NCBI GenBank assembly: GCA_964629965.1
Contig: CAZVRZ010000023.1
Location: 1-46,069, forward strand
DNA length: 46,069 bases
DNA from: CAZVRZ01 sp964629965
Lineage (GTDB): Bacteria > Chloroflexota > Anaerolineae > Anaerolineales > UBA4823
Reading direction: 5' to 3'
Shown: one piece after another, positions 9,121 to 18,496 of the stretch
Position numbering within the stretch: the first letter of the stretch is position 1
Layout: every line of letters begins with the position of its first letter
Program-made: the position numbers and the translations under genes
The notes under the pieces: model-generated
What the model saw: only the letters and a program-made list of their open reading frames with translations
What the model was told of the DNA's origin: nothing
Databases searched by the model: none

Positions 9121-9192
9121 GCGGTAAAAAGAACCGCCGCGGTAAAAAGAACTGTCGCGGTAAAGAACACCGCCGCAGTTAAAAAACATCAC
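9121..9192. repeat. 18-nt tandem mini-hairpin array (four units)
   Basis: Units begin at 9121, 9139, 9157 and 9175. The first is GCGGT-AAAAAGA-ACCGC plus one base, the second has wobble pairs, the third has loop AAAGAAC, and the fourth is degraded. They lie between two convergent genes and the last unit overlaps the stop of the 1729-aa gene. This is the same 5-7-5 hairpin family seen across the eCIS locus. Confidence 0.8.
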
Positions 9193-12100
9193 GAAAGGGT
9201 GGAGTGCCGCTTTTCATCCACAATTTTTTGGTGAACTGGGTTGCTCTGCATGAATTTGCGGCGCAGGTCATCTGCTTCAGTTGTACTCAATTCAATTGCT
9301 TGCGCCTGCTTTTCCAGCAAAGAGTGGGCATATTCCAAAATCTTATCTGCCTGATCGATCTTTTGGAATCGCAAAAGACGATAACAAATCCAATAGACGC
9401 GGAGTGGATCTTCGCTGCCGTTAATGGCCTGGCCCACCTGAACAAGCCCATCCGCTGTAGATGTGCTCAACTCAAAGGCCGTTACATTAAGCACTGCAAG
9501 AATTTGTCGGGCGTAGTTTTCGATATCCTCGGTATTATTTTGCTCAAAAGCTATTTCAGCCAGCCCGGTTAATGCATCTAGCAGCAAGTTGGTCTGTCCC
9601 AATTCTTCACGTAAGGCCAGGGATCGGCGATATGCCTGTTGAGCCTCTGCTTTATTGCCCATAGATGACAGGATATGCCCCAGAGTACAGAGAGCATCGG
9701 CTTGTTCGCGACGAGCACCCAGGTTTTCAGAAAGCTCTAAGGCATGTTGGGTATAGATCAGGGCCAGAGGATTATCATTCTGCATGTACGACAGAACACC
9801 CAGGTTGTTCAGGATCAGGCATTCAGATTGGCGGGCCCCAATAATATTACAAATCTCAAGGGCCAGATGCAAATACGCCCCTGCTTGTTCAAAATCTCCT
9901 AGGTTACGCCAGACAAAACCCAGGTTATTGAGAGCAACACACTCTCCTAAACGGTCGCCGGCCATCTGTGAAATCTCAAGCGAACGATGGTAATAATTGC
10001 GAGCCTGGATATATTCACCCGTGTCGCGGTGGATCAATCCCAGGTTATTCAGCACTTTACCCTCATTTTGAATATCGCCAATATCCTGGCACCGCCGGAG
10101 CGAACGTTGCCAATATTCACGGGAGCGTTCATTGTCACCTAAGAACCAGGCTGCCGTTCCCAGGTGGCGCAAAGACTCCACTTCTGCCTGAGGCAGATGA
10201 ATCTCCTCCGCCATACGAAGACCCTTCTGCAAAGGAACAATAGAGGCTTCAAAATTACCTCGGCGAATTTGAATCCAACCCAACATGTTATAAATCTCTA
10301 CCAATTCCTGAGAGGGGGTATGAGTATCCAACAATTTCATACCCTTATCCAACCATTCCAGGCTAAGATCGAATTCACTGCGATTTTCGTGCACGGAGGC
10401 AATCAGCCTGCAAACGGTTGCCGCCAGGCCAGGGGAGTCGCTGTTCTCCAAAACACCGCTGTGGTTTTCTATGCCACCGTGATCTACGCCGCCAGGCATA
10501 GCGATCGTAAGGAAAACCTGGAAATGGGATAACGCCGCGTTGTACTGCCCAAGAAGCGCTAAAACCTCGCCCAAGTTTTGATGGGCCGAGAGCAAGAAAG
10601 GTTTGTAGGCAGCTTCATCCTCGGTCATGTGCAAAGCCAATATCTCTAGCGCGCGGTTATACCAAAGCATGGCCTGGTGATTGGCAAAAGCGATCTTCGC
10701 TTGATTGGCAGATTGGAGGATATAGATCAGAGCCTTATGAAAGTCGCCCGCCAACTCAAAGTGATGCGCCAGCTCATCGGCCAATTGTTCGGGGAAGGGC
10801 ATGGTGAAACGCTCCAATGTTTCTCCAGCCAGTTGGTGTAAAACTCTCCGGCGCATAGGACTCAGGTCATCATACAAAACCTGGCGTATTTCCACCTGGC
10901 GGAATGCAAGCAGATTCTGTCCTGGGAGTTCCTGTATGAGCTGGCGTTCGAGGGCTATATCCAGGGCTTCTAACGCCTCGCGTTCTGTCAGTTTCATCAT
11001 TGCTAACAACACATCCAATCGAAAAGTCTGTCCCAGGACGGCAGCGTGCTGTAGGAGGTTTTGAGTCCCTGTGGTTAGGTGGGCAATTCTTCTTCGAACA
11101 ACTTCATGAACGCTGGCAGGCAGAGGTATCTGATCCAGAATGCCGAGGCTATCTTCTGGAACATCGGGTTCAGAGCGATGCCCTCTGTCACCGTCGCCAG
11201 GAATACTATATTCGACACCATGTCCGCCGCGGCGTTCTATGCTTCCGCCATTCAATCCTTGAAGCAAGCCATCATCCAATAAAGCCTTGGCGATTTCTTC
11301 CACATAATATGGATTACCTCGGGTGTGTTGATACAACTTATCGACAAGAGCCTCGAAAATAGCAGGTTCGGGAACTGCATTTTCCCAAAACTCCAGCAAC
11401 ATCTGAGAAACATCATTGCGAGAAATAGGCTGAAGGGAAATATGGCGGTAACCCGGATGGCGAGCCAGGTCTTGTAAGATTTCGAGCAGTGGATGGTCAC
11501 GTGCCAGACCATCAGAATAGATACCAACAATCAACAAAGCCATCTCAGACGTATGCCGACCCAGATAGCTTAGCAATTCCAGGCTGCTCTGATCGGTTTG
11601 GTGTAAATCATCCAACACCAATAACCAAGGACGGGAGCGCGTGGCGCGCCCAATGAATTGAACCAAGCTAGCCATCAAACGCAATTGCTCTTGCTCAGGC
11701 GCCAAAACGTTCAGGTCTGGTAAACCAGGCACAAGTATCCTAATTTCTGGAACGATGCGAGATAAATTGGCTAATAACTGGCCGGCGTCTTCACTCGTCA
11801 ACTCCGGTGGAATGGTAGCAAAGTAAGCACGAAGCACGTCCGAAAACAGGGCGTAAGCGGAACGATCCTCTTCGTGACTTTGGCCAACCAGGACAACTGA
11901 AGAGTGGCTTTGAGCAATGAACTGATGAGCCAGGCTCGTTTTGCCCATGCCTTGCTCACCGCTAATAAAGACAATCTGGCCATAACCGCTGCGTACCTCT
12001 TTCCAGGCTTCAAGCAGAGTTTGAACCTGCTCGCGCCTGCCCATCCAAATCTTTCTACGGATTTGCACGCCAGCTTCCACATTGGTTCCCAGGCTGTCCC

Positions 12101-14378
12101 ATATCCGCCTTACCTGACTGGCGCTCGCATAACGATCATTGGGATTCTTGTTAAGCAAGCGTAAAATCAAGTGTTCAAGGGATGGCGAAATTGCAGGGTT
12201 ATGATCGCGCGGCGGAACAGGTTCTTCTTCTAAGTGAGCATGCTTAACTGCCTCATCCGTGCCTACGAACGGAGGTTTACCGGTGAACAGCTCATACAGA
12301 ACCAATCCAAGGGCATACAGATCGGTACGGGCATCCATCACCTGGCCCAGGATTTGCTCCGGGCTAAGATGGGTGACCGGCAGAATGAAAGAAGGGACAT
12401 CCAACAATACATGTCCCTCGATCAACCAGCTCAAGCCAAAGCATCCCAGGCGAACGCTGCGCTGATCAGCAAAAATGCTTTGCATTGAAAAGCCGCCATG
12501 CACAATACCCTGCGAATGGATCACTTCTAACGCAGTGATCAAATCATAAGCAATTTGAGAGACGCGCCGAAGCGAAAGAGGTTTCCGGCGCGGTCGCTGT
12601 GCTCCAGAGCGGCGCGATGATGAAGAGTATCGTAAGTATGATTGAAGGGTGTCTTCTTCAATGTACTCCTCAACGATGAAGAAAGATGCTCCTTCCCATC
12701 CCCAATCCAAAATCTTGACGAGATTCGGATGATCAATCCGGGCTACTCGTTCAAGCTGTTGGACAACTTTTTGTAAGGTGCCAGATTGAAACGAGGGGCT
12801 AATGATCTTGATCGCTACCGGACGATTGCGGTTTAAACCACCGCTTTCTCGTAAATCGATGGCTTTTAATACATTTGCCCAGGGATCTGAATACAAGCTG
12901 TGTTGAATCTGGTAACGATTTTGCAGCAGTTGCCCAGGCAAATTCAAAGCCTCACGAGCACGCACGGCAGCTATGGCCTCTTGGACCGAAGGATAGATGA
13001 CAAAATAATCCAGATAACCGGCCAACTCAATCACCTGGCGAACCTTCTGAGATGGAGCTGCCAACACCAGGGAAACATCCGTTTCTATTTGGCGCAGCAT
13101 GATCAGGTTTTTCAGGCTGGCAGTCGTCAAGGTTTCCACATTTGCTAAATCCAGAATTGAACTGGTTGGCTCTTGGTTTTCTCCCCACGGAGTTGAACTC
13201 AACTCAAATGTCAACCGGTCGATCGCCTGGTCAAGGCTACTCTGTCCGCCCGAAGGCATCAGAATGGCTAAATTCCCATCATCCACCATCCGGTAATCGC
13301 CTGAACCGGAGGAAAGCACATCGAAACTCATCCCATCATAAGCGACGGCAATTTCGCAGAAGGGTAAAGAGTGATCTTGTTCCTGGTAAGCTATAGCCCG
13401 GGTTTCGATATCCAGGATTTCATCATCAGAATACGTTGGATCATGATGAAACAGAACCAATTTTTTGATATGGGCCCGGCGGGCCAAGTCAACTCCGATC
13501 ATGGAGGAGCTGTGTCCCCAATCAACCTTTTTCCAGACATCCCGCAGCGTATATTGGGCATCAAAAATCAAAACATCTGCATTCCTGCAAAAATGAAGAT
13601 AAGGCAGCAACGTCTTTTCGTCTAGTTCCTTATACTCTGCATCGGTAGCAATAACCAGCGAATTCGTACTGTTACCAAAGTGGCGATCATCAAAACTACT
13701 GTGTTCCTCGGGGAGAGCCTTCGGGCCGAACGCAACAGCTTGTTCTCCATCGCTGCTGCGAAGCCATTCACGGCGCGCTGGATCAATCTCTTCCAATCGA
13801 TAGCTCAGCGATCTTCCCGGATGAAAATTCTCGAGAGTCTTGATGTGCAGGCTGCCGATTTGGAAAGACTCTCCCGGCTGGATGTGAATAAATTTGCGTT
13901 CGGCTTGCATATAGGACAAATCCACTGGGAACGTCAACGGAGATTGCTGCATTGCGAGAGCGCTCTCGATGTCATGCATGCCATAGATCAACAGGCGGTT
14001 TCCTGGGACAAAAGCCGGTAAAAAAAATGGAAAACCCTGGATATGATCCCAATGCAAATGAGTGAACAACAAGTGGATCACGCCCTTGCCGCGTCCACAA
14101 GGGCCCTTCATTAAGTCTTGCCCAAGCTCGCGCATTCCCGAGCCGGCATCAATAACGATAATATCGTGTCCAGAACGAATTTCCAGGCAGCAGGTGTTTC
14201 CCCCTGCGGTGCCGCGGCGCAAAATATGCAGATCATGAATGTACGATCTCACCGCATCTTCATCGTGTGGATCGATCTTGGGCATATTCAAGATCGCACG
14301 TACGATCTTCTCCTCAATTGCTGCTGAGCCAATAGGAGCAGGAATTGAACCTCGAGAACCCCAAATCTTTACTTTCAT
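9189..14378 (-). CDS. Giant MBL-fold / STAS / pseudokinase / AAA ATPase / TPR protein
   Basis: The 1729-aa product joins several modules. Residues 1-330 are a metallo-beta-lactamase fold hydrolase with THLHWDH (H107, H109, D111, H112). About 365-480 is a STAS-like domain. About 490-765 is a protein-kinase fold that keeps the beta-3 lysine (VAIK, K524) but has HGG (627-629) instead of HRD and CFG (646-648) instead of DFG, so it should be a pseudokinase. A STAND/AAA-type ATPase follows with Walker A GEQGMGKTS (K813) and LLVLDDLH. The C-terminal 500 residues are TPR repeats. There is no ribosome site, but a TATACT box lies nine bases before the ATG, so a leaderless transcript is possible. Odd polar inserts occur near residues 1040-1075 and 1292-1316. 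It is probably a signalling scaffold; its partner is unknown. Confidence 0.85.
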   Translation of the reverse strand: MKVKIWGSRGSIPAPIGSAAIEEKIVRAILNMPKIDPHDEDAVRSYIHDLHILRRGTAGGNTCCLEIRSGHDIIVIDAGSGMRELGQDLMKGPCGRGKGVIHLLFTHLHWDHIQGFPFFLPAFVPGNRLLIYGMHDIESALAMQQSPLTFPVDLSYMQAERKFIHIQPGESFQIGSLHIKTLENFHPGRSLSYRLEEIDPARREWLRSSDGEQAVAFGPKALPEEHSSFDDRHFGNSTNSLVIATDAEYKELDEKTLLPYLHFCRNADVLIFDAQYTLRDVWKKVDWGHSSSMIGVDLARRAHIKKLVLFHHDPTYSDDEILDIETRAIAYQEQDHSLPFCEIAVAYDGMSFDVLSSGSGDYRMVDDGNLAILMPSGGQSSLDQAIDRLTFELSSTPWGENQEPTSSILDLANVETLTTASLKNLIMLRQIETDVSLVLAAPSQKVRQVIELAGYLDYFVIYPSVQEAIAAVRAREALNLPGQLLQNRYQIQHSLYSDPWANVLKAIDLRESGGLNRNRPVAIKIISPSFQSGTLQKVVQQLERVARIDHPNLVKILDWGWEGASFFIVEEYIEEDTLQSYLRYSSSSRRSGAQRPRRKPLSLRRVSQIAYDLITALEVIHSQGIVHGGFSMQSIFADQRSVRLGCFGLSWLIEGHVLLDVPSFILPVTHLSPEQILGQVMDARTDLYALGLVLYELFTGKPPFVGTDEAVKHAHLEEEPVPPRDHNPAISPSLEHLILRLLNKNPNDRYASASQVRRIWDSLGTNVEAGVQIRRKIWMGRREQVQTLLEAWKEVRSGYGQIVFISGEQGMGKTSLAHQFIAQSHSSVVLVGQSHEEDRSAYALFSDVLRAYFATIPPELTSEDAGQLLANLSRIVPEIRILVPGLPDLNVLAPEQEQLRLMASLVQFIGRATRSRPWLLVLDDLHQTDQSSLELLSYLGRHTSEMALLIVGIYSDGLARDHPLLEILQDLARHPGYRHISLQPISRNDVSQMLLEFWENAVPEPAIFEALVDKLYQHTRGNPYYVEEIAKALLDDGLLQGLNGGSIERRGGHGVEYSIPGDGDRGHRSEPDVPEDSLGILDQIPLPASVHEVVRRRIAHLTTGTQNLLQHAAVLGQTFRLDVLLAMMKLTEREALEALDIALERQLIQELPGQNLLAFRQVEIRQVLYDDLSPMRRRVLHQLAGETLERFTMPFPEQLADELAHHFELAGDFHKALIYILQSANQAKIAFANHQAMLWYNRALEILALHMTEDEAAYKPFLLSAHQNLGEVLALLGQYNAALSHFQVFLTIAMPGGVDHGGIENHSGVLENSDSPGLAATVCRLIASVHENRSEFDLSLEWLDKGMKLLDTHTPSQELVEIYNMLGWIQIRRGNFEASIVPLQKGLRMAEEIHLPQAEVESLRHLGTAAWFLGDNERSREYWQRSLRRCQDIGDIQNEGKVLNNLGLIHRDTGEYIQARNYYHRSLEISQMAGDRLGECVALNNLGFVWRNLGDFEQAGAYLHLALEICNIIGARQSECLILNNLGVLSYMQNDNPLALIYTQHALELSENLGARREQADALCTLGHILSSMGNKAEAQQAYRRSLALREELGQTNLLLDALTGLAEIAFEQNNTEDIENYARQILAVLNVTAFELSTSTADGLVQVGQAINGSEDPLRVYWICYRLLRFQKIDQADKILEYAHSLLEKQAQAIELSTTEADDLRRKFMQSNPVHQKIVDEKRHSTLS
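13190..13205. repeat. 6-4-6 mini-hairpin inside the STAS region
   Basis: GAGTTG-AACT-CAACTC is a perfect inverted repeat lying in frame in the 1729-aa gene, where it encodes the ELSST of FELSSTPWGEN. It matches the TACT-loop family found between eCIS genes. Confidence 0.55.
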
Positions 14379-14427
14379 AGTTAATAAAGTATAACATTAA
14401 AGCGCAGGGGAAATTTGACGTGCTATA

Positions 14428-15555
14428 ATGATGCCCTTGGAATACATAGCCTACTTCATCTCACCTCATGGGTTTGGGCACGCCGCCCGGGCCTGCGCCG
14501 TTATGGAGGCAATCTCTCGTTGGCGCGTGGTGAAGAACGCCGTCCCCGTCTGCTTCGAAATCTTTACGACCGTACCCCGCTGGTTCTTTGTAGAATCTTT
14601 ACAAGATACTTTCTATACCTATCACAGCCTGGCCACTGACATCGGCATGGTGCAGAAAAACCCTTTGGAAGAAGACCTGGATGCTACGATCGAACGCCTG
14701 CAAGAATTGGTGCCATATGATCGCATCCTGGTAGATGGTTTGACCACTGAACTCAAGGCAAATGGCTGCCAGATCGTCTTGTGCGATATAGCTCCTGTGG
14801 GAATTGTTGCTGCACAAGCGGCAGGTTTGCCCGCTGTATTGATCGAAAATTTCACCTGGGATTGGATCTATCAAGGGTACTTAGAACAGGAACCGCGGTT
14901 CGAGCCTTTTATCCATTTCTTCCGAGATGTTTTTGAGCACGCCGAATATCACATCCAAAGCGAGCCTATCTGTGCGCCATCGAAGCAGGCTAACCTGCTG
15001 ACATCCCCTATCGGCCGCACTCCCAGAACCCCGCGCCACGTTATCCGAGATAAATTTAGCATTCCGGCTAACCGGCGAGCAGCATTGGTAACTGCCTTCC
15101 AGAATAAAGATGATATACCAGCATACTTCGAAAGCAACGAGTATTTTTGGGTAATCACGGGCATTGAACCTGCAGGCAGCGATCGACACCATACTCAATG
15201 TTCGACCAACCAGGTCATATTACCGAGACAAGGTGGGTTCTATCATCCTGATTTGGTCAATGCCTGTGATGTGGTGATTGGTAAGGCCGGCTACAGCACG
15301 CTGGCCGAAGCTTACCTGTGCGATATGCCTTTTATCTACTTGCGGCGCGAAGGCTTTCGAGAAACCCAAATCCTGGCGGATTTTATCCGCCGAGAATCAG
15401 GTGGTTTTGAAATCAGCCAGCCAGATCTCTTGAAGGATGATTGGATTGAACGGCTAAACCAATTATTGGCAGAACGACCAGCGCGCCAGATGAAAGCGAA
15501 CGGAGCCGATCAGGTTGCCGAGTTTATCAACACGCTGACGCCAGCGTGGCGCTAG
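14428..15555 (+). CDS. GT-B glycosyltransferase-like protein
   Basis: The 375-aa protein has the N-terminal loop ISPHGFGHAARACAVMEAI, seen in MurG-like glycosyltransferases and in the N-terminal part of L-arabinokinase-like proteins, and a C-terminal nucleotide-sugar site (DVVIGKAGYSTLAEAYLCDMPF). It is probably a cytosolic GT-B fold enzyme, but the sugar and acceptor cannot be told. Two adjacent ATGs (14428, 14431) are possible starts. Neither has a ribosome site, and TGCTATAAT, an extended -10 box, overlaps the first one. It is the only plus-strand gene inside the minus-strand block and converges on the kinase gene across a hairpin. A link with the injection system is not shown. Confidence 0.7.
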   Translation: MMPLEYIAYFISPHGFGHAARACAVMEAISRWRVVKNAVPVCFEIFTTVPRWFFVESLQDTFYTYHSLATDIGMVQKNPLEEDLDATIERLQELVPYDRILVDGLTTELKANGCQIVLCDIAPVGIVAAQAAGLPAVLIENFTWDWIYQGYLEQEPRFEPFIHFFRDVFEHAEYHIQSEPICAPSKQANLLTSPIGRTPRTPRHVIRDKFSIPANRRAALVTAFQNKDDIPAYFESNEYFWVITGIEPAGSDRHHTQCSTNQVILPRQGGFYHPDLVNACDVVIGKAGYSTLAEAYLCDMPFIYLRREGFRETQILADFIRRESGGFEISQPDLLKDDWIERLNQLLAERPARQMKANGADQVAEFINTLTPAWR

Positions 15556-15582
15556 CCAAGGCGTAGATGATCGCCGCTAGCG
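15550..15582. terminator. Bidirectional hairpin between convergent genes
   Basis: CGCTAGC (15550-15556) pairs with GCTAGCG (15576-15582), and GGCG/CGCC continues the stem inside after a three-base bulge. It sits directly between the glycosyltransferase stop and the kinase stop. Confidence 0.65.
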
Positions 15583-15583
15583 T

Positions 15584-18487
15584 TTACGGTAGTGGTTCCA
15601 GCCAATACGTATCGCCATCGCCTTCTGCAGTCCAGCCTTTTAGACCGGTCTCCATAGAACGCACCCGCCACCAAACCCAATCATTGACACATTCTGGGCC
15701 GCCCAACACTTCGAATTCTTCGCCAGGCTCCATATAACCAATAATCTTCGATTCGGTGCTGGCCTCATCACGCACCCGTTGAGATTTGGGCGGATTTAAA
15801 GCAATGCGGGCATTGACGCCAATATGCATACGGGATAGATAATAATCCGGACAGGCCTCCCAAGGCGGCTGGGTAGGTTTTGGTGTAGAGGTTGCTGTGG
15901 GTGTAACCGTTGGCAAGAGAATCGGCGACGCATCGGAGTTGTCTGGAACACCATCTCCGTCCGTATCCGGATTGATGGGGCTGGTCCCGATTTCGATTTC
16001 TTTTCCGTCCTGCAATGTATCGCCGTCTGTATCTTTATTGGTAGGATCCGTGCCATGCACCTTGACCTCTTCACCGTCTTTAAGACCATCGGCATCGGTA
16101 TCGGCCTTTTTGGGATCTGTCCCAAAGGAAGTCTCTTCATAATCCCGGATAGTATCTCCATCCGTATCCGCCATGGCTGTGGCAGTAGCATCGATTGCGC
16201 GTTGAGTCTGAACAGCAAAATACGTGGGCGCATAACCAACTACTGCAGCCGCTGCGAGACACAGGCACAACAGCAGCAAAACGAAGACAAACAACCAACT
16301 AATTACCGGCGGACTGACCAATTCGCCATTGTGAATCTGCGGTTCGCCTTTACTCGCCCTAACCTCGGCGTTGAAGTTATGGGTGCGACTTTTGCCAAAG
16401 AACGGACGCTGGCGCGGCTTTCCGCGAAACTCGACCAAAACTTCTTTGCCTTCGGGAACATGCACGCTTGATTGAGGCGGCTTGAATTCCAGTTCAACCG
16501 CTCGATCAAGCCAAAGCAGGTTGAACGTATCCGCGGCATTACCCTGGTTCTGGATTTTAAGGCGAGCCGCTCTACCAGCGCGGATCTTTTGCGGGTACAG
16601 CTCGCTATGGAATTGAGAGTAGGGTGTGATCGTCAAGCTGGCTCCAACATCCACAGGGCGCCCGGGTGTATCGCGACTGGAGATGCGGATCGTGAGTGGG
16701 TAAGTACCCGCCCGGCTGGTTGACTCGCGCGGCGGGCTGATCATAAAGGACACTACTTGCTGGGCTCCTGGCATCAACTGCACAACCGGAATGGGGGTTG
16801 GTATCCATTTTTGAGGAATGCCCTGCACCGTTACTGAAAAATGATCGACCAGCGTACCTTGGTTAAGCAGGGTAACCGCAGCCGTAGCTGCCCGGCCTGG
16901 CTCAACGGTTATTTCCGGTTGATCTAAAATAACGCTGACCGGCGTTGCAGGCTGCTCAGGCTGGGCAGGACGTTGCCCTGCATCGCGGGCGGTGGACTTC
17001 GCCGCAGGCATTATCGAGGTTGATTGCTCTGCCACGGCTGGAACAATTCGGATATAAGTAGCGCCGATGCGCACCGCTTTCTCTGGATGCCAGGCCTCGG
17101 GAATGCCGGGGAGCAGTTTGGCATCTTCCAGGAAGGTGCCATTACGGCTATTCAGATCAACAATCTTATAAGCGCGCCCATCATACTCGATGCGAATGTG
17201 ATGACGAGAGGCTTGAGGATCGCTAATGACGAGATCATTGCCCGCTTCACGCCCAACGGTAATGCTACCTGGCTTGACCGATAGGCTTTGGATCGTCTTG
17301 CCCTGGTAGAGTACCTGGATTTGATCCTGTCCAGATGGGCGAGGGGCGTTGAAATCTTGCATGACCGATGGGCCGCGCAGGTCAACTGCATCCGGATTTT
17401 GAAGTTTAGTACCACTTCCAACCTTGAGGGCAGCTTGAGGCGGGCGAGCCGGTTTCACATTCACAGCAAGAGGTGTATCCCTCGAGGAGGACGCTGGAAT
17501 ACCGCGTTGACCTTGGGGCAGGCCCAACTCAGGAGGCAGAGGCAAGGCTTCTTTCAAAGCCAACGCCATGGCAGCCGCATTCTGGAATCGCTGGGTAGGT
17601 TCCTTCTGCAAAGCCTTGAGAATTACGTCTTCTAAGGCTTGAGGAAGCTCTGGATTGATCGAACGAGGCGCCGGGGGCGTCTGACGGGAGTAGACCTTGG
17701 CAGCTTCAACAAGATTGGCAACTTCAAAAGGCAATTGGCCTGTACAAAGCTCGAACAGGATTACCCCCAACGAATAAATATCTGTGGCGGCCTCGACCGT
17801 TTTGCCCATGGCCTGCTCGGGTGAGATATAAGCAGGCGTTCCCATCGTTGTCCCTGCCAGGGTTTGCACATCACCCCCGCTCAACTTGGACAGTCCAAGA
17901 TCGGTGATCACGGGGCGATATGGCAAGGATAATCCTTGTGCCGAGCGCCCGGCTGCCCCCGCACTTCGCGCAAGCGCATCGATAGATTCGGGCCGAAGAA
18001 TGATATTATCCGGCTTCAGATCGCGATGCAAAACACCCTGCCGGTGAGCATAATCGACAGCAGTAATAACCTGACGCATTAATTCCACCACATCGACCAG
18101 GGGAATCAGGCTGCGACGCGCAACACCTGCCGAACCGGTCGCTTGATATTCTCTAAGCTTCTGGGTTAAATTACCCCCCGAGATGAACTCCATTACGATA
18201 TATAATAGAACACCTTCGGCTGACTCCTGCTGGCCGAAATCAAAAATTTGGACGATGTTGGGATGGTTCAGGCGGGCCACTGTGCGCGCTTCCTGTAAAA
18301 AACGCTCTTTGAAATTGCCTTGATGCGCCAACTGCGGATTCATCACCTTGATGGCCACATCGCGTTTAAGCGTTTCATCGCGGGCTTTATAAACCGCTCC
18401 CATGCCACCCACCCCCAACAAACGGTCAAGCTGGTAACGTCCAAGCGCCTGCCCTGCAAGTTGATTGAAGAATTCAGAATTGCTCAT
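15584..18487 (-). CDS. Transmembrane Ser/Thr protein kinase with FHA, TSP3 and SH3b domains
   Basis: This 967-aa protein has an active-looking kinase domain: GVGGMGAVY (25-33), VAIK (K47), HRDLKPDN (154-161), and DLG (196-198) in place of the usual DFG. An FHA domain follows (GRE 412-414, SRHH 427-430, NSRNGTF 446-452), then two beta-sandwich segments (about 520-710), one membrane helix (729-751), four Ca-binding-like thrombospondin type 3 repeats (773-856, DTDGDxxxD pattern), a Thr/Pro linker and a C-terminal SH3b-like domain (895-965). The kinase and FHA should be cytosolic and the TSP3/SH3b part outside, like a sensor. The kinase domain holds an unusual Ala/Ser-rich insert (165-192). AAAGGA precedes the ATG. 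It is the last gene of the eCIS run, ten bases after the FHA-peptidase gene. Confidence 0.9.
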   Translation of the reverse strand: MSNSEFFNQLAGQALGRYQLDRLLGVGGMGAVYKARDETLKRDVAIKVMNPQLAHQGNFKERFLQEARTVARLNHPNIVQIFDFGQQESAEGVLLYIVMEFISGGNLTQKLREYQATGSAGVARRSLIPLVDVVELMRQVITAVDYAHRQGVLHRDLKPDNIILRPESIDALARSAGAAGRSAQGLSLPYRPVITDLGLSKLSGGDVQTLAGTTMGTPAYISPEQAMGKTVEAATDIYSLGVILFELCTGQLPFEVANLVEAAKVYSRQTPPAPRSINPELPQALEDVILKALQKEPTQRFQNAAAMALALKEALPLPPELGLPQGQRGIPASSSRDTPLAVNVKPARPPQAALKVGSGTKLQNPDAVDLRGPSVMQDFNAPRPSGQDQIQVLYQGKTIQSLSVKPGSITVGREAGNDLVISDPQASRHHIRIEYDGRAYKIVDLNSRNGTFLEDAKLLPGIPEAWHPEKAVRIGATYIRIVPAVAEQSTSIMPAAKSTARDAGQRPAQPEQPATPVSVILDQPEITVEPGRAATAAVTLLNQGTLVDHFSVTVQGIPQKWIPTPIPVVQLMPGAQQVVSFMISPPRESTSRAGTYPLTIRISSRDTPGRPVDVGASLTITPYSQFHSELYPQKIRAGRAARLKIQNQGNAADTFNLLWLDRAVELEFKPPQSSVHVPEGKEVLVEFRGKPRQRPFFGKSRTHNFNAEVRASKGEPQIHNGELVSPPVISWLFVFVLLLLCLCLAAAAVVGYAPTYFAVQTQRAIDATATAMADTDGDTIRDYEETSFGTDPKKADTDADGLKDGEEVKVHGTDPTNKDTDGDTLQDGKEIEIGTSPINPDTDGDGVPDNSDASPILLPTVTPTATSTPKPTQPPWEACPDYYLSRMHIGVNARIALNPPKSQRVRDEASTESKIIGYMEPGEEFEVLGGPECVNDWVWWRVRSMETGLKGWTAEGDGDTYWLEPLP
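17482..17532. repeat. 52-bp interspersed repeat, copy in kinase gene
   Basis: This segment matches 35081-35131 at about 46 of 52 positions by eye. Here it is translated in frame as the linker between the kinase and FHA domains (around LPQGQRGIPASSSRD). Confidence 0.75.
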
Positions 18488-18496
18488 GTGGATCCT

